The position numbers and the translations under genes are program-made. From Cytophagia bacterium CHB2 (GTDB lineage Bacteria; Zhuqueibacterota; Zhuqueibacteria; Zhuqueibacterales; Zhuqueibacteraceae): DNA of 41,223 bases. Under the pieces are notes generated by a model. It was given only the letters and a program-made list of their open reading frames with translations, searched no databases and was not told the DNA's origin. Below, piece by piece: positions 33,875-41,223 of this stretch (position 1 is its first letter; each line of letters begins with the position of its first letter). The DNA lies in the NCBI GenBank assembly GCA_030263535.1, contig SZPB01000010.1, forward strand, positions 1 to 41,223, read 5' to 3'.

Positions 33875-34068
33875 ACAATAACTTCCTCAATCCCAAGATA
33901 AAACACATTGTTGTTGGTTGGTACAATAACAATGCCCCAGTCTTCGTGTTGTGATGGTGTTGATCTGTACTCTCACCAATTGTTTGATGACTCCCCGCAA
34001 TATTTTCCCTTGGCAATCAAATTTCCGGCGTCTCGATGCGCATTGTTAAAAACAAGAAGCGTGATTCA

Positions 34069-35757
34069 TTATTTGGGCTTGTCTGACGAGCAGCATGAGC
34101 TGAGATAGGCGGCGGTGACGTCGGCCCGGCTCCAGGCTTGTTTGAATTGTTCTTGCACGCCATCAGCCTCTTCTCTTTTTCCCTGCAGGCGCAAGCTTTG
34201 CTCAAGTCCCTGCAGCGACCAGCCATTAAAAGGATTTTGTTCTAAATCCTCACGAAAAGTTGTTTCAGCTTCGGCGGGACGCTTTGCTTTGAGCAGAGCC
34301 TGGCCGATCACTTGCCGGATGTGCAAATACCACGGCGGAGGCTCGATGTAGGGCAGCGCATCTTGCAGCTTTGCTGCTTGCCACAGTTCACGAATCATCT
34401 CATCGATCTGCCCGCGTGCGCCTGCAACTTCTCCTGCAAGTGTATGATTGGCAATATCGAGCAGCGCGGCGGCATTTGAGCCGCCAAAGAGAATGAGATT
34501 TTTGATCGTATCATTTTGTGCAAGCGCGAGCAATTGCGCCTGTTCCGCTGCTGCTTCATCTGCTTTGCCTTGACTCGCAAAAACAAGCCCGCGCACATAA
34601 TGCCAGATGGCTGTTGTGTATTTAAACTCGGGTGCGGGTTTAGGCTCTGCCAGAATCTCATGCCACTTGCTGAAACGCGCGAGCGCGAATAACGGCGTCG
34701 GTAGGAATGCTTCTAAAAAAGAAAACTCTCGAAAGCGTTGCAGGGGAATGCTGGCAACGAGTTTGCGTGCGGCGTCGATGGCAACCGTGCTGCGGCCTTC
34801 CATGCTAGCCGAGGCCCATAAGAAATGAATGTTATGCGGATAGTACATGGCTGGGTAGAAACCCTGCCGGTTGCATTGCGTGATATAGGATTCATCGGCT
34901 TTAGCAGCGGCCTCGTTCGCTAACGAAGCCTCGTAATAGCGTCCGGTGCGCATGTAAATGTGCGCCGGCATATGCACAAGATGTCCCGCACCCGGTGAAA
35001 TGCTACCCAGGCGATCAGCGCATGCCAGCGCCTTTTCAGGATGCGGCGAAGCCTCAACAGCGTGAATGTAGTAATGATTTGCGCCCGGATGATTGGGATT
35101 GCGGCGGAGCACCGCTTCAAGCGTTGTAACGATTTCCGGTGTATCAACATCGGGCCGGCCCTCTTTATCCCAATGATTCCAGGGATTCAAATCCATCAAG
35201 GCTTCAGCAAACAGCGTTGCCGCATCGAGATCATCCGGAAATTTTTGTGAAAACTCGCGCATGGCGTTGGCGTAGGCGAGATCGAGAGTTTCGCGCGCAA
35301 TGGTGGAATCGAGTGAATAGCGTTGCGCCAGCGCTTGAATGTAGCCGCGCTCGTTCTCGCTGACTTGCGCTGCAAGTAAGTTGGCTTTTTGTGCCATCGC
35401 GTAAGCCTCCGGTATGACGCCGGGATCCATTGAGGAGTTGATATTCGGGCCAAGCGCCAACGCGATTCCCCAATAGGCCATGGCACAGGTCGAATCGAGT
35501 CTCACCGCTTCCTTAAAAGAACGAATAGCTTCAGGATGATTGAAGGCATACGTTAAAATCAGGCCCTGATCAAAATATTTTTGCGCCAATGGCGACTTGG
35601 TGGTGATGGCATGATGATGATTGCCGAGATCTTTGAACAACGGCGCGATACGTTTTTCATCTTTTGTTTTGGGTTGACTGAAATTTACCGCCAAGAACGC
35701 CGCGCCTAACAGAAGCGTGTAAAAAACGAGGTAAGATTGCCAGGATTTGATTCTCAC
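34069..35757 (-). CDS. Membrane-anchored TPR protein
   Basis: A 562-residue protein. I use the GTG at 35757 because AAGGAGG lies 6 bp upstream (35764-35770) and the product then begins MRIKSWQSYLVFYTLLLGAA, a signal anchor; the longer ATG frame (to 35820) overlaps the methyltransferase gene. The rest is helical repeats of TPR type (QKYFDQGLILTYAFNHPEAI, SFKEAVRLDSTCAMAYWGIA, AETTFREDLEQNPFNGWSLQGL). NHPGANHYYIHAVEAS and LVHMPAHIYMRTGRYYEA are recurring strings in this family, commonly annotated as tetratricopeptide repeat protein. The product ends with SSCCSS. Function unknown; probably periplasmic. Confidence 0.78.
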   Translation of the reverse strand: MRIKSWQSYLVFYTLLLGAAFLAVNFSQPKTKDEKRIAPLFKDLGNHHHAITTKSPLAQKYFDQGLILTYAFNHPEAIRSFKEAVRLDSTCAMAYWGIALALGPNINSSMDPGVIPEAYAMAQKANLLAAQVSENERGYIQALAQRYSLDSTIARETLDLAYANAMREFSQKFPDDLDAATLFAEALMDLNPWNHWDKEGRPDVDTPEIVTTLEAVLRRNPNHPGANHYYIHAVEASPHPEKALACADRLGSISPGAGHLVHMPAHIYMRTGRYYEASLANEAAAKADESYITQCNRQGFYPAMYYPHNIHFLWASASMEGRSTVAIDAARKLVASIPLQRFREFSFLEAFLPTPLFALARFSKWHEILAEPKPAPEFKYTTAIWHYVRGLVFASQGKADEAAAEQAQLLALAQNDTIKNLILFGGSNAAALLDIANHTLAGEVAGARGQIDEMIRELWQAAKLQDALPYIEPPPWYLHIRQVIGQALLKAKRPAEAETTFREDLEQNPFNGWSLQGLEQSLRLQGKREEADGVQEQFKQAWSRADVTAAYLSSCCSSDKPK

Positions 35758-35791
35758 AGGCTGCCTCCTTTTCGAAATGCTTGCAAAATGG

Positions 35792-36529
35792 TCATGCTTT
35801 TCGCCCGCCGAAAATGGCATGCCCGGCTTTCATCCAGTAGACATCGATATCTACAAACCCCGCTTGCGCCAGCCATTGCAATTGCTCGAAGAGACCCGAA
35901 GGTTTGTCGATGCCATCCGGATGGCGGTACATGTTCCACTCGCTCTGCTGAAAATACTCGAATGCGCGCAGATCGCCATCGAGATATAGCGCGCGTTGGC
36001 GCGTTGCCTCATCCCAGGCTTCCGCAGCAACGGCTACACCCTGAGCATGCGCGGGCTGAACCACATCTGCAATAAGAAATACACCCTCTGATTCCAACAG
36101 TTCAAATATATCGCAACAGAGCTGAAGTTTTTGATTGCCGTCCAAATGATGAATGGCCAGCGAGGAGAGCACGGCGTGAACTGGATACGGCAATTTGCGC
36201 CAATCGGAAGCAGCCAGATCGAAGTGAGCCGTATCAAACCGTTCACCAAAACGGGCGAGGCGGCTCAGCGCCTTGTTCAGCATTTCACGTGAACCATCGA
36301 AGCCGTGTACGATACTTGTCGTGAAGCGTTGCAGTACGGCTTCAGCTAGCAAACCTTCGCCGCAGCAAAGCTCCAGAACATGAAATGTATGCATGCGCGG
36401 CGGAATCAACGCAACGAGAGTTTGCATTTGAACTTCACGCTCCGGCACAAAGTAGTTGCCATAATCGATGAATGTTTGCGAGCTTTGTTCGCCCCAGGCG
36501 CGGCCGGAATCAGAATTTTTTTGTGGCAT
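35792..36529 (-). CDS. Class I SAM-dependent methyltransferase
   Basis: A 245-residue cytosolic protein, started at ATG 36529 (MPQKNSDSGRAWGEQSSQ); the open frame extends 94 codons upstream, but that part lacks a start signal and is low in coding character. SAM motif I is VLELCCGEGLLAEAV at ~48-62, followed by FDGSREMLNKA, DLAASDW and LSSLAIHHLDG, a typical order for methyltransferases of the type 11/25 group. The acceptor is not predictable. Its stop is 35 bp before the GTG of the TPR gene, so the two probably form an operon. Confidence 0.75.
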   Translation of the reverse strand: MPQKNSDSGRAWGEQSSQTFIDYGNYFVPEREVQMQTLVALIPPRMHTFHVLELCCGEGLLAEAVLQRFTTSIVHGFDGSREMLNKALSRLARFGERFDTAHFDLAASDWRKLPYPVHAVLSSLAIHHLDGNQKLQLCCDIFELLESEGVFLIADVVQPAHAQGVAVAAEAWDEATRQRALYLDGDLRAFEYFQQSEWNMYRHPDGIDKPSGLFEQLQWLAQAGFVDIDVYWMKAGHAIFGGRKA

Positions 36530-37019
36530 GCGAGTTTTGCCCTGAAGTTGATTTGGTTGAGGCCATAGATAATTCCAGCAAGGCAAAGATGCAAGCAAAA
36601 TGAAACGCAATCGCAACCGGCATATATTTTTCCGCTTGATTTTTTGGCGGTGATATGGTAATCTGCACGCAGCCAATGTGAACAAGTCATCCACCATACC
36701 CATCTTACAATCCGTCGAATTGCTTGACAACCGTCCGGACTCGCGGTTTTCCACTTCCCGAGGAGATTCTTCAAAAGCATGCTCAGTTTGACCAGATTTC
36801 ACGAAGCGCAAAAATATCCTATAACATGTTCCGATGCGCTCGAGCGATTACCCAAGCTTGCTTTTAATTTGTGGCGCGGCGTTATATGCCAAGCATCCAA
36901 CACGGCGTTGAGCGCGTGACAAAAATTTCGCAAGATAACAGCGATAAACCACGCCCGAAAAAGACTGAACGGTTAGAATTGCTCATAACATTCATCTGAG
37001 AGATGTGAAGCGGGAGAAC
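36530..37019. other. Divergent intergenic region
   Basis: This 490-bp gap separates the minus-strand methyltransferase from the plus-strand TPM-domain gene and must carry both promoters. A TTGACA hexamer at 36724-36729 has no good -10 partner at 17 bp, so I do not call it. No RNA gene or repeat was recognised. Confidence 0.4.
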
Positions 37020-37778
37020 ATGCGAATCAAAATTTTCCTAGTTATTGCGGGGCTGTTGTGGATAGGCGCGCCGGCGCGCGCGCAAAATTTCCCTGCGCCG
37101 GTTGGTTTTGTGAATGACTTTGCACATGTGATTCCGGACGATATTGAAGCACAAATCACAACATTAACGACAGAACTCGAGCAGAAAACCGGCGCGGAAG
37201 TCACGGTTGTTACCATCGATTCCATCGGCGATTACGACTATACCGATTACGCCATCCGCCTGTTCGAAAAATGGGGCATCGGCAAGAAGGGGAAAGACAA
37301 CGGCGTTTTGATTTTTTTGACTGTGCAGGAACGTAAAGCGCGTATTGAAGTCGGCTATGGCCTTGAGGGTATTCTGCCGGATATTACTGCGGGGCGAATT
37401 TTTCGGCAGTATATGGTGCCTGATCTGCAGCGCAATGATTTCGGCGCGGGTTTGCTTGCAGGCGTGCGTGTGATCGTGGGCGTAATTGCCGAGGATGCAG
37501 GTGTAGAAATCACCGGCGCCATTCGACCCCGTTTAAGCCGGCGACCAGAGGAGGGCGAGTTCCCGGTTACAACGCTGATCATCATCATCGTGATTCTCAT
37601 TATTCTTGCGCGTTCCGGTTTGCTCGGGCCGATGTTGTATTCCGGCGGGCTTGGCGGCGGGCGTTATCGCGGTGGAGGTTGGGGGGGCGGCTTTGGCGGT
37701 GGTGGATTTGGAGGCGGCGGTTTTGGCGGCTTCGGCGGTGGCCGCAGCGGCGGGGGAGGGGCGGGAGGAAGTTTTTAA
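37020..37778 (+). CDS. TPM domain protein (TLP18.3/Psb32/MOLO-1 family)
   Basis: A 252-residue protein, started at ATG 37020 after CGGGAG; a GTG five codons earlier is an alternative. Signal peptide residues 1-22 (IKIFLVIAGLLWIGAPARA). The TPM domain is at ~25-150: VGFVNDFAHVIPDD, TGAEVTVVTIDSIG, EKWGIGKKGKDNGVLIFLTV, IEVGYGLEGILPD. A membrane helix (VTTLIIIIVILIILA) follows, then a Gly-rich tail of ~45 residues ending GGSF. TPM/YgcG-type proteins often sit beside LemA; here a nucleotidyltransferase-like gene lies between. The role is thought to be membrane-linked protein quality or stress, but is poorly known. Confidence 0.85.
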   Translation: MRIKIFLVIAGLLWIGAPARAQNFPAPVGFVNDFAHVIPDDIEAQITTLTTELEQKTGAEVTVVTIDSIGDYDYTDYAIRLFEKWGIGKKGKDNGVLIFLTVQERKARIEVGYGLEGILPDITAGRIFRQYMVPDLQRNDFGAGLLAGVRVIVGVIAEDAGVEITGAIRPRLSRRPEEGEFPVTTLIIIIVILIILARSGLLGPMLYSGGLGGGRYRGGGWGGGFGGGGFGGGGFGGFGGGRSGGGGAGGSF

Positions 37779-37933
37779 AACGAAGCAATGCCCAAGAAAA
37801 CGATTGGTTGCAACGCAGGCTTAGCTTATCGAAGCGTGATTATTTAAGTCGAACGCTTTACAAGTTTAGGATGTTGTACGCGCAAATCTCCACATAGGTC
37901 GAAGAGGCGTGACAAAAGTAGAGAAGAACAATC

Positions 37934-38659
37934 ATGAAAAAAATGCCGGCTACTCCGGAAACGATTTTTGCGGAGTACATCAACGATTGGCAAACGGCTT
38001 TTGGCAGCGGGCTGGAGGCCATCATTCTTTATGGCAGCGTCGTGCGCGGTGAATATTCCGGCCAAAGCTCGGACATTAATTTTTTGGTCATACTCAAACC
38101 GGAGGCCATGAAAAAGCTGCGCACGGCTATTCCGTTTACCGAAAAATGGCGCCAGCACGGCGTGGTCGCGCCGCTGGTGTTGACGCGCGATTTCTTACGC
38201 GCTTCACTCGATAGCTTTCCCATCGAGATTCTGAGTTTGCAACGCCATCATCGTGCTCTGTTTGGCGAAGACGTGCTGCAGGATTTGGCTCCGTCACCTC
38301 AGCATGTGCGGCTGCAACTCGAGCGTGAAATCAAGGGCAAGTTGGTTCATTTGTGGAAAGGTTTTTTGAGCGTTGGCGCTGAGCGCAATGCTTTGCACGA
38401 TTTGCTGGTCCGCTCAATTAGCGATTTGTATGCGCTCTTCGAAGCCTTTTTGTTCTTAAAGAATGAAGAGATTCCCGTGAAACGCAAGGAGCTTTTCCAG
38501 CAAGTCGCGCGTGTGGCGAATTTGGACGAGAGTTTTATCGCGCCGCTGCTGCGTTTGCATGAACACGAGAGCCGCCCGTATCGTGAAGAGTTGTGGCGAT
38601 TGACGGAGGATTACCTCGTTCAAATCGAAAAATTTTCTGACTATATTGATCGGATGTAA
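37934..38659 (+). CDS. Nucleotidyltransferase-fold protein
   Basis: A 241-residue soluble protein. Residues ~28-55 (LEAIILYGSVVRGEYSGQSSDINFLVIL) carry the polymerase-beta/MNT nucleotidyltransferase signature GS-x(9-11)-DxD, but the second carboxylate position is Asn (SDIN), so activity is uncertain. A helical C-terminal part (residues ~130-240) follows, as in kanamycin-nucleotidyltransferase-like or HEPN-linked proteins. A short AGAGAAGAA lies upstream of the ATG. It sits between TPM and LemA, 155 bp after the first and 34 bp before the second. Confidence 0.7.
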   Translation: MKKMPATPETIFAEYINDWQTAFGSGLEAIILYGSVVRGEYSGQSSDINFLVILKPEAMKKLRTAIPFTEKWRQHGVVAPLVLTRDFLRASLDSFPIEILSLQRHHRALFGEDVLQDLAPSPQHVRLQLEREIKGKLVHLWKGFLSVGAERNALHDLLVRSISDLYALFEAFLFLKNEEIPVKRKELFQQVARVANLDESFIAPLLRLHEHESRPYREELWRLTEDYLVQIEKFSDYIDRM

Positions 38660-38693
38660 ATTTCATCTCAACTGTTTGAAGGAGGATTGGAAA

Positions 38694-39314
38694 ATGGGTA
38701 AAAAGTTTCTTATCGGCCTGGGCGTTGTTGTGGTTTTGGGTTTTCTATTGTACAGTTTTTTTTCCGGCAACTATAACAAGTTGGTAGGCCTCGATGAAGG
38801 CGTGAAGCAGTCCTGGGCGGAGGTGCAAAACAACTATCAGCGCCGCGCGGATTTGATTCCGAATCTTGTGGCAACGGTGAAAGGCGCGGCAGATTTCGAA
38901 CGGGAAACGCTGGAGAGCGTCATCGAAGCGCGCGCCAACGCTACCCGGCCGGAAATCAATGTTGATGCCGACAAGTTATTGAATGATCCGCAGGCCTTTC
39001 AGCGCTTCCAGCAGGCGCAGGATAACCTGACTTCGGCATTGAGCCGGCTGCTCGTGGTTGTGGAACGGTATCCCGAGTTGAAAGCCAACCAGAATTACCT
39101 CGATTTGCAAACACAGCTCGAGGGCACGGAGAATCGCATCACCACCGCGCGCCGGCGTTTTAATGAAACGGTGCAGGGCTTCAACAGCACGGCGCGCACG
39201 TTTCCGACCAACATTATTGCCGGCATATTCGGGTTCAACCAAAAGCCTTATTTTGAAGCCTCGGCAGAAGCGCAGCAAGCGCCGAAGGTGGATTTTTCCA
39301 GAGAGCAGAATTGA
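38694..39314 (+). CDS. LemA family protein
   Basis: A 206-residue protein with ATG 38694 behind AAGGAGG (38679-38685). One N-terminal membrane helix (FLIGLGVVVVLGFLLYSFF) is followed by the helical LemA domain: SGNYNKLVGLDEGVKQSWAEV, QNNYQRRADLIPNLVATVKG, DNLTSALSRLLVVVERYPEL, NRITTARRRFNETVQGFN. The C-terminus (FGFNQKPYFEASAEAQQAP) matches the family. Function unclear; LemA/TPM pairs are widely conserved in FCB bacteria. I do not apply a gene symbol because the name covers several paralogues. Confidence 0.9.
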   Translation: MGKKFLIGLGVVVVLGFLLYSFFSGNYNKLVGLDEGVKQSWAEVQNNYQRRADLIPNLVATVKGAADFERETLESVIEARANATRPEINVDADKLLNDPQAFQRFQQAQDNLTSALSRLLVVVERYPELKANQNYLDLQTQLEGTENRITTARRRFNETVQGFNSTARTFPTNIIAGIFGFNQKPYFEASAEAQQAPKVDFSREQN

Positions 39315-39465
39315 GGCGATTATTAACTAAATCGCAAACAGCCGAGGCAGCAAAATTCCTTTATCGGTCGAAGGCTCGACAAGTGAGCCGGAGCGGCAGT
39401 CGTGAATCACTGTCCGGGCTTTTGTAATCGGATTGGCGGTTTGAATTGAAGGTTCCGTTGGCGAA

Positions 39466-40392
39466 ATGAACATGGCGAAGAGAACGGTCACAACGCCGCG
39501 CATCATCTCCGTCTCGCGACGCACGGATATTCCGGCTTATTATGCCAATTGGTTTATGCAGCAAGTCGAGCGGGGTGAAGTCATCTACCCCAATCCGATG
39601 AGCTTCAAGCCTGTACGCCTTTCTTTGCGGCCCGAGCATGTGTTGTTCCTGGTCTTTTGGACGCGCAATCCTTACCCGCTTGAAAAGTATCTCGATCGGC
39701 TCGATCAGCTTTATGGCCGGGCGTACTATTTTCATTTTACTATTAATGGCCTGCCCAAAACAGTGGAGACCAATAACCCACCGCTTGATTTTGCTGTCGC
39801 AACGTTTCAGCGTCTCGCTGCGCGTTATCCCGGTCAAATTTTCTGGCGTTATGATCCAATTGTGTTGTCGGATCAGACGCCAGTAGAGTATCACGTGCAG
39901 AAATTCGGCGAGTTGGCGGAACGCTTGCTCGGCGCCACGGCACGTTGCTATTTTTCATTTGTCAATTGGTACCAAAAGGTGCAGCGTAATTTAGCCCGGG
40001 CGAGCCGGCAGCATGGCATATCCTTTCGTGATGCGGCGTTGCAGGAACGGCTTGACCTTGTGCGCCAGCTTGTTGCACTTGCCGCGGCGAACGGCATGCA
40101 GCTTTATTCGTGTTGCCAGGATGAGCTTTGTGAGATTCCACAGGTTGAGAAAGCGCATTGTGTTGATGTCGAGACCGTCCGGCAAATTGCGCCTGAGCGT
40201 TATCGCATGCTGAAGGCCACACCTACGCGCGACGATTGCGGTTGTTACGAAAGCCGCGATTTAGGCTATTATGATAGCTGTCCGCACGGTTGTGTTTATT
40301 GCTACGCCAATCTTGACCGCGCCAGGGCCAGGGAATTTCACGCGCAATATCTCAAGAATAGAGTTCTGCCCTACGATGGCCGCACAAATTAA
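39466..40392 (+). CDS. DUF1848 family protein
   Basis: A 308-residue soluble protein with the DUF1848 signature: IISVSRRTDIPAYYANWFMQ near the start, FWTRNP, FHFTINGLPK and IFWRYDPIV. At the end DDCGCYESRDLGYYD is followed by C272-PHG-C276-VY-C279-YAN, a CxxxCxxC iron-sulfur-type motif at the C-terminus. The family is uncharacterised; the motif suggests a radical SAM-like or Fe-S protein. The ATG at 39466 is followed by another at 39472; neither has a good Shine-Dalgarno. It converges with the gene at the right edge. Confidence 0.82.
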   Translation: MNMAKRTVTTPRIISVSRRTDIPAYYANWFMQQVERGEVIYPNPMSFKPVRLSLRPEHVLFLVFWTRNPYPLEKYLDRLDQLYGRAYYFHFTINGLPKTVETNNPPLDFAVATFQRLAARYPGQIFWRYDPIVLSDQTPVEYHVQKFGELAERLLGATARCYFSFVNWYQKVQRNLARASRQHGISFRDAALQERLDLVRQLVALAAANGMQLYSCCQDELCEIPQVEKAHCVDVETVRQIAPERYRMLKATPTRDDCGCYESRDLGYYDSCPHGCVYCYANLDRARAREFHAQYLKNRVLPYDGRTN

Positions 40393-40395
40393 AAT

Positions 40396-40424
40396 GGCCC
40401 GTGACGAGGTTTTCGTCGCGGGCC
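40396..40424. terminator. Bidirectional terminator
   Basis: GGCCCGTGACGA (40396-40407) pairs with TCGTCGCGGGCC (40413-40424), with one G-T pair. T-rich sequence follows on the + side (TTCTCATT), and the minus transcript would read ATTTTAATTT after the stem. It lies just after the DUF1848 stop and downstream of the converging edge gene. Confidence 0.7.
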
Positions 40425-40493
40425 TTCTCATTGTCAATCAGAATTTCTAGGAAGAACCTTGTTGAGTTCCTCAGCAATGGTTATTCGAAAGTG

Positions 40494-41223
40494 TTAGATC
40501 TCGCCGCGCGGCCGGCGATGCGCGAATTTTTCATCCCAGATGAATAATTTTTGCTCACGCAACTTCTTGAAAAAATCCTCGCTCAACTCGCCACGCACCA
40601 CAGTTTTGTGATCTTTTTGATCAATGTTGATGCTGTTCAACGCATCAACCGCCGGACGATCCTCTGCGACCGAAAGTTTTGCCGCTGCCAACCCGCCGCG
40701 CATTAAATCGACCAAAAGCTTGCTGGTCTCCGCCTTGCCGCAGTCGATTTCACCCGCGAACGTCACGCCTTTTTCAACTCGCGCTGAGAACGCCACGGCA
40801 TTCACATCCTCAAACTTGGGGAATTGCTGTCGCAATTCCTCGGGAACGTGTCCCGCCTTTTTCATGTCCTCCGTAATCTCGACTGCAAACCAGAATTGAT
40901 CGCCATAGCTCACTTTCTTTTCCAATTCCGCAAGCATGTTTGCCGGCACACCGCGCGTCTCGGGTTTCTCACCTTGCAGCAGAGCCACGATCCAATCACG
41001 ATCGCCGGCATATAACGTGTTCGCGTCGGCGAAACACCATGCCCGGTTATCTCTGCCTTTGGCAGAAGTATAAATTGTATGCGTGCCAACCGTTTCCTCC
41101 TGCCAGGGCAGTTCCTGTTTTTCTTCAAGGCTCTTTTGTTTGAGATAATCTTTGAGACGCTGTTCATCAAATGTGCCATGAACAATTACACAGAAATCCT
41201 GCTCTGCCTTCGGCGCCGGCGCG
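40494..41223 (-). CDS. Hypothetical protein, 5' end outside the window
   Basis: The minus-strand frame ending at 40494 stays open from the stop to the right edge (243 codons), so a GTG at 40988 is only internal. The visible protein contains CVIVHGTFDEQRLKDYLKQK near its start, then THTIYTSAKGRDNRAWCFAD, DWIVALLQGEK and YGDQFWFAVEITEDM. Later come VNAVAFSARVEKGVTFAGEI and the tail FKKLREQKLFIWDEKF. GTFD-x-RL and the repeated beta-strand/helix pattern recall uncharacterised exported proteins of several FCB and planctomycete genomes, but I cannot name a family. The N-terminus and any signal peptide are missing. Confidence 0.65.
   Translation of the reverse strand, partial: APAPKAEQDFCVIVHGTFDEQRLKDYLKQKSLEEKQELPWQEETVGTHTIYTSAKGRDNRAWCFADANTLYAGDRDWIVALLQGEKPETRGVPANMLAELEKKVSYGDQFWFAVEITEDMKKAGHVPEELRQQFPKFEDVNAVAFSARVEKGVTFAGEIDCGKAETSKLLVDLMRGGLAAAKLSVAEDRPAVDALNSINIDQKDHKTVVRGELSEDFFKKLREQKLFIWDEKFAHRRPRGEI

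Noticed and set aside
36530-36811. 94-codon N-terminal extension of the methyltransferase
   Set aside because: No ribosome binding site at its start, and the methyltransferase fold is complete from ATG 36529.
36880-36930. Possible integron attC-like site (GCGGCGTTATATGCC)
   Set aside because: No matching inverse core or paired arms, and no cassette structure around it.
40494-40988. Edge gene as a complete 164-codon gene starting at GTG 40988
   Set aside because: The same frame stays open to the window edge and the upstream part looks coding, so the gene is 5'-truncated instead.
1-41223. CRISPR arrays, rRNA and tRNA genes
   Set aside because: No regularly spaced direct repeats and no cloverleaf or rRNA-like conserved segments were seen by eye; a dedicated search was not possible.

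Overview
The window looks like a chromosomal segment of a Gram-negative bacterium of the FCB (Fibrobacteres-Chlorobi-Bacteroidetes) superphylum, most plausibly an uncultivated lineage near Calditrichota, Ignavibacteria or candidate phylum KSB1. The grounds are a SusC-like TonB receptor with a carboxypeptidase-regulatory N-domain, a PorV/PorQ-type protein, two secreted proteins with type IX secretion (T9SS)-style C-terminal domains (one with the LYQNYPNP motif), a GWxTD-domain protein and apolipoprotein N-acyltransferase. The lineage is an inference from protein families; no rRNA, tRNA or CRISPR array was seen.

Layout. 1-1104 is non-coding and full of palindromic repeats. 1105-8836 is an outer-membrane export/uptake operon: TonB-dependent receptor, a 1153-residue secreted protein with a sorting-type tail, and a PorV-like barrel. 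It is bracketed by two copies of a ~120-bp palindromic MITE-like element (886-1010 and 8841-8961). 9412-14262 holds three envelope proteins on the + strand: a large lipoprotein with a PIG-L deacetylase-like fold that lacks the zinc motif, a GWxTD protein and a small lipoprotein. 14335-16611 (-) encodes an octaheme c-type cytochrome fused to TPRs.

16870-23302 is a compact + strand run: a fusion of endonuclease Q (deaminated-DNA repair) with a UvrD/Rep-type helicase, two small coiled-coil/hypothetical proteins, an S4-domain RNA-binding protein and Lnt. A bidirectional terminator separates it from a sulfite-oxidase-like molybdopterin gene (-) broken by an in-frame TGA where the family has Trp, followed by a small hypothetical gene (-). 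24666-28682 (+) encodes an exported Asp-box beta-propeller with a T9SS tail and an exported M24-family metallopeptidase.

28880-33874 (+) is a five-gene set: radical SAM protein with extra C-terminal cysteines, metallophosphoesterase-fold protein with an altered metal motif, CMD/AhpD-like protein, FAD/NAD(P) oxidoreductase and GlpD-like glycerol-3-phosphate dehydrogenase. It is the best candidate here for an undescribed pathway. 34069-36529 (-) has a TPR protein and a SAM methyltransferase. 37020-39314 (+) has TPM-domain and LemA proteins with a nucleotidyltransferase-like gene between them. 39466-40392 (+) is a DUF1848 protein. A 5'-truncated hypothetical gene (-) runs off the right edge.

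Annotation choices: several starts were moved to internal ATG/GTG codons with a Shine-Dalgarno motif and a signal peptide or family N-terminus. Both TAA and TGA are used as stops, so TGA does not appear to be recoded here.
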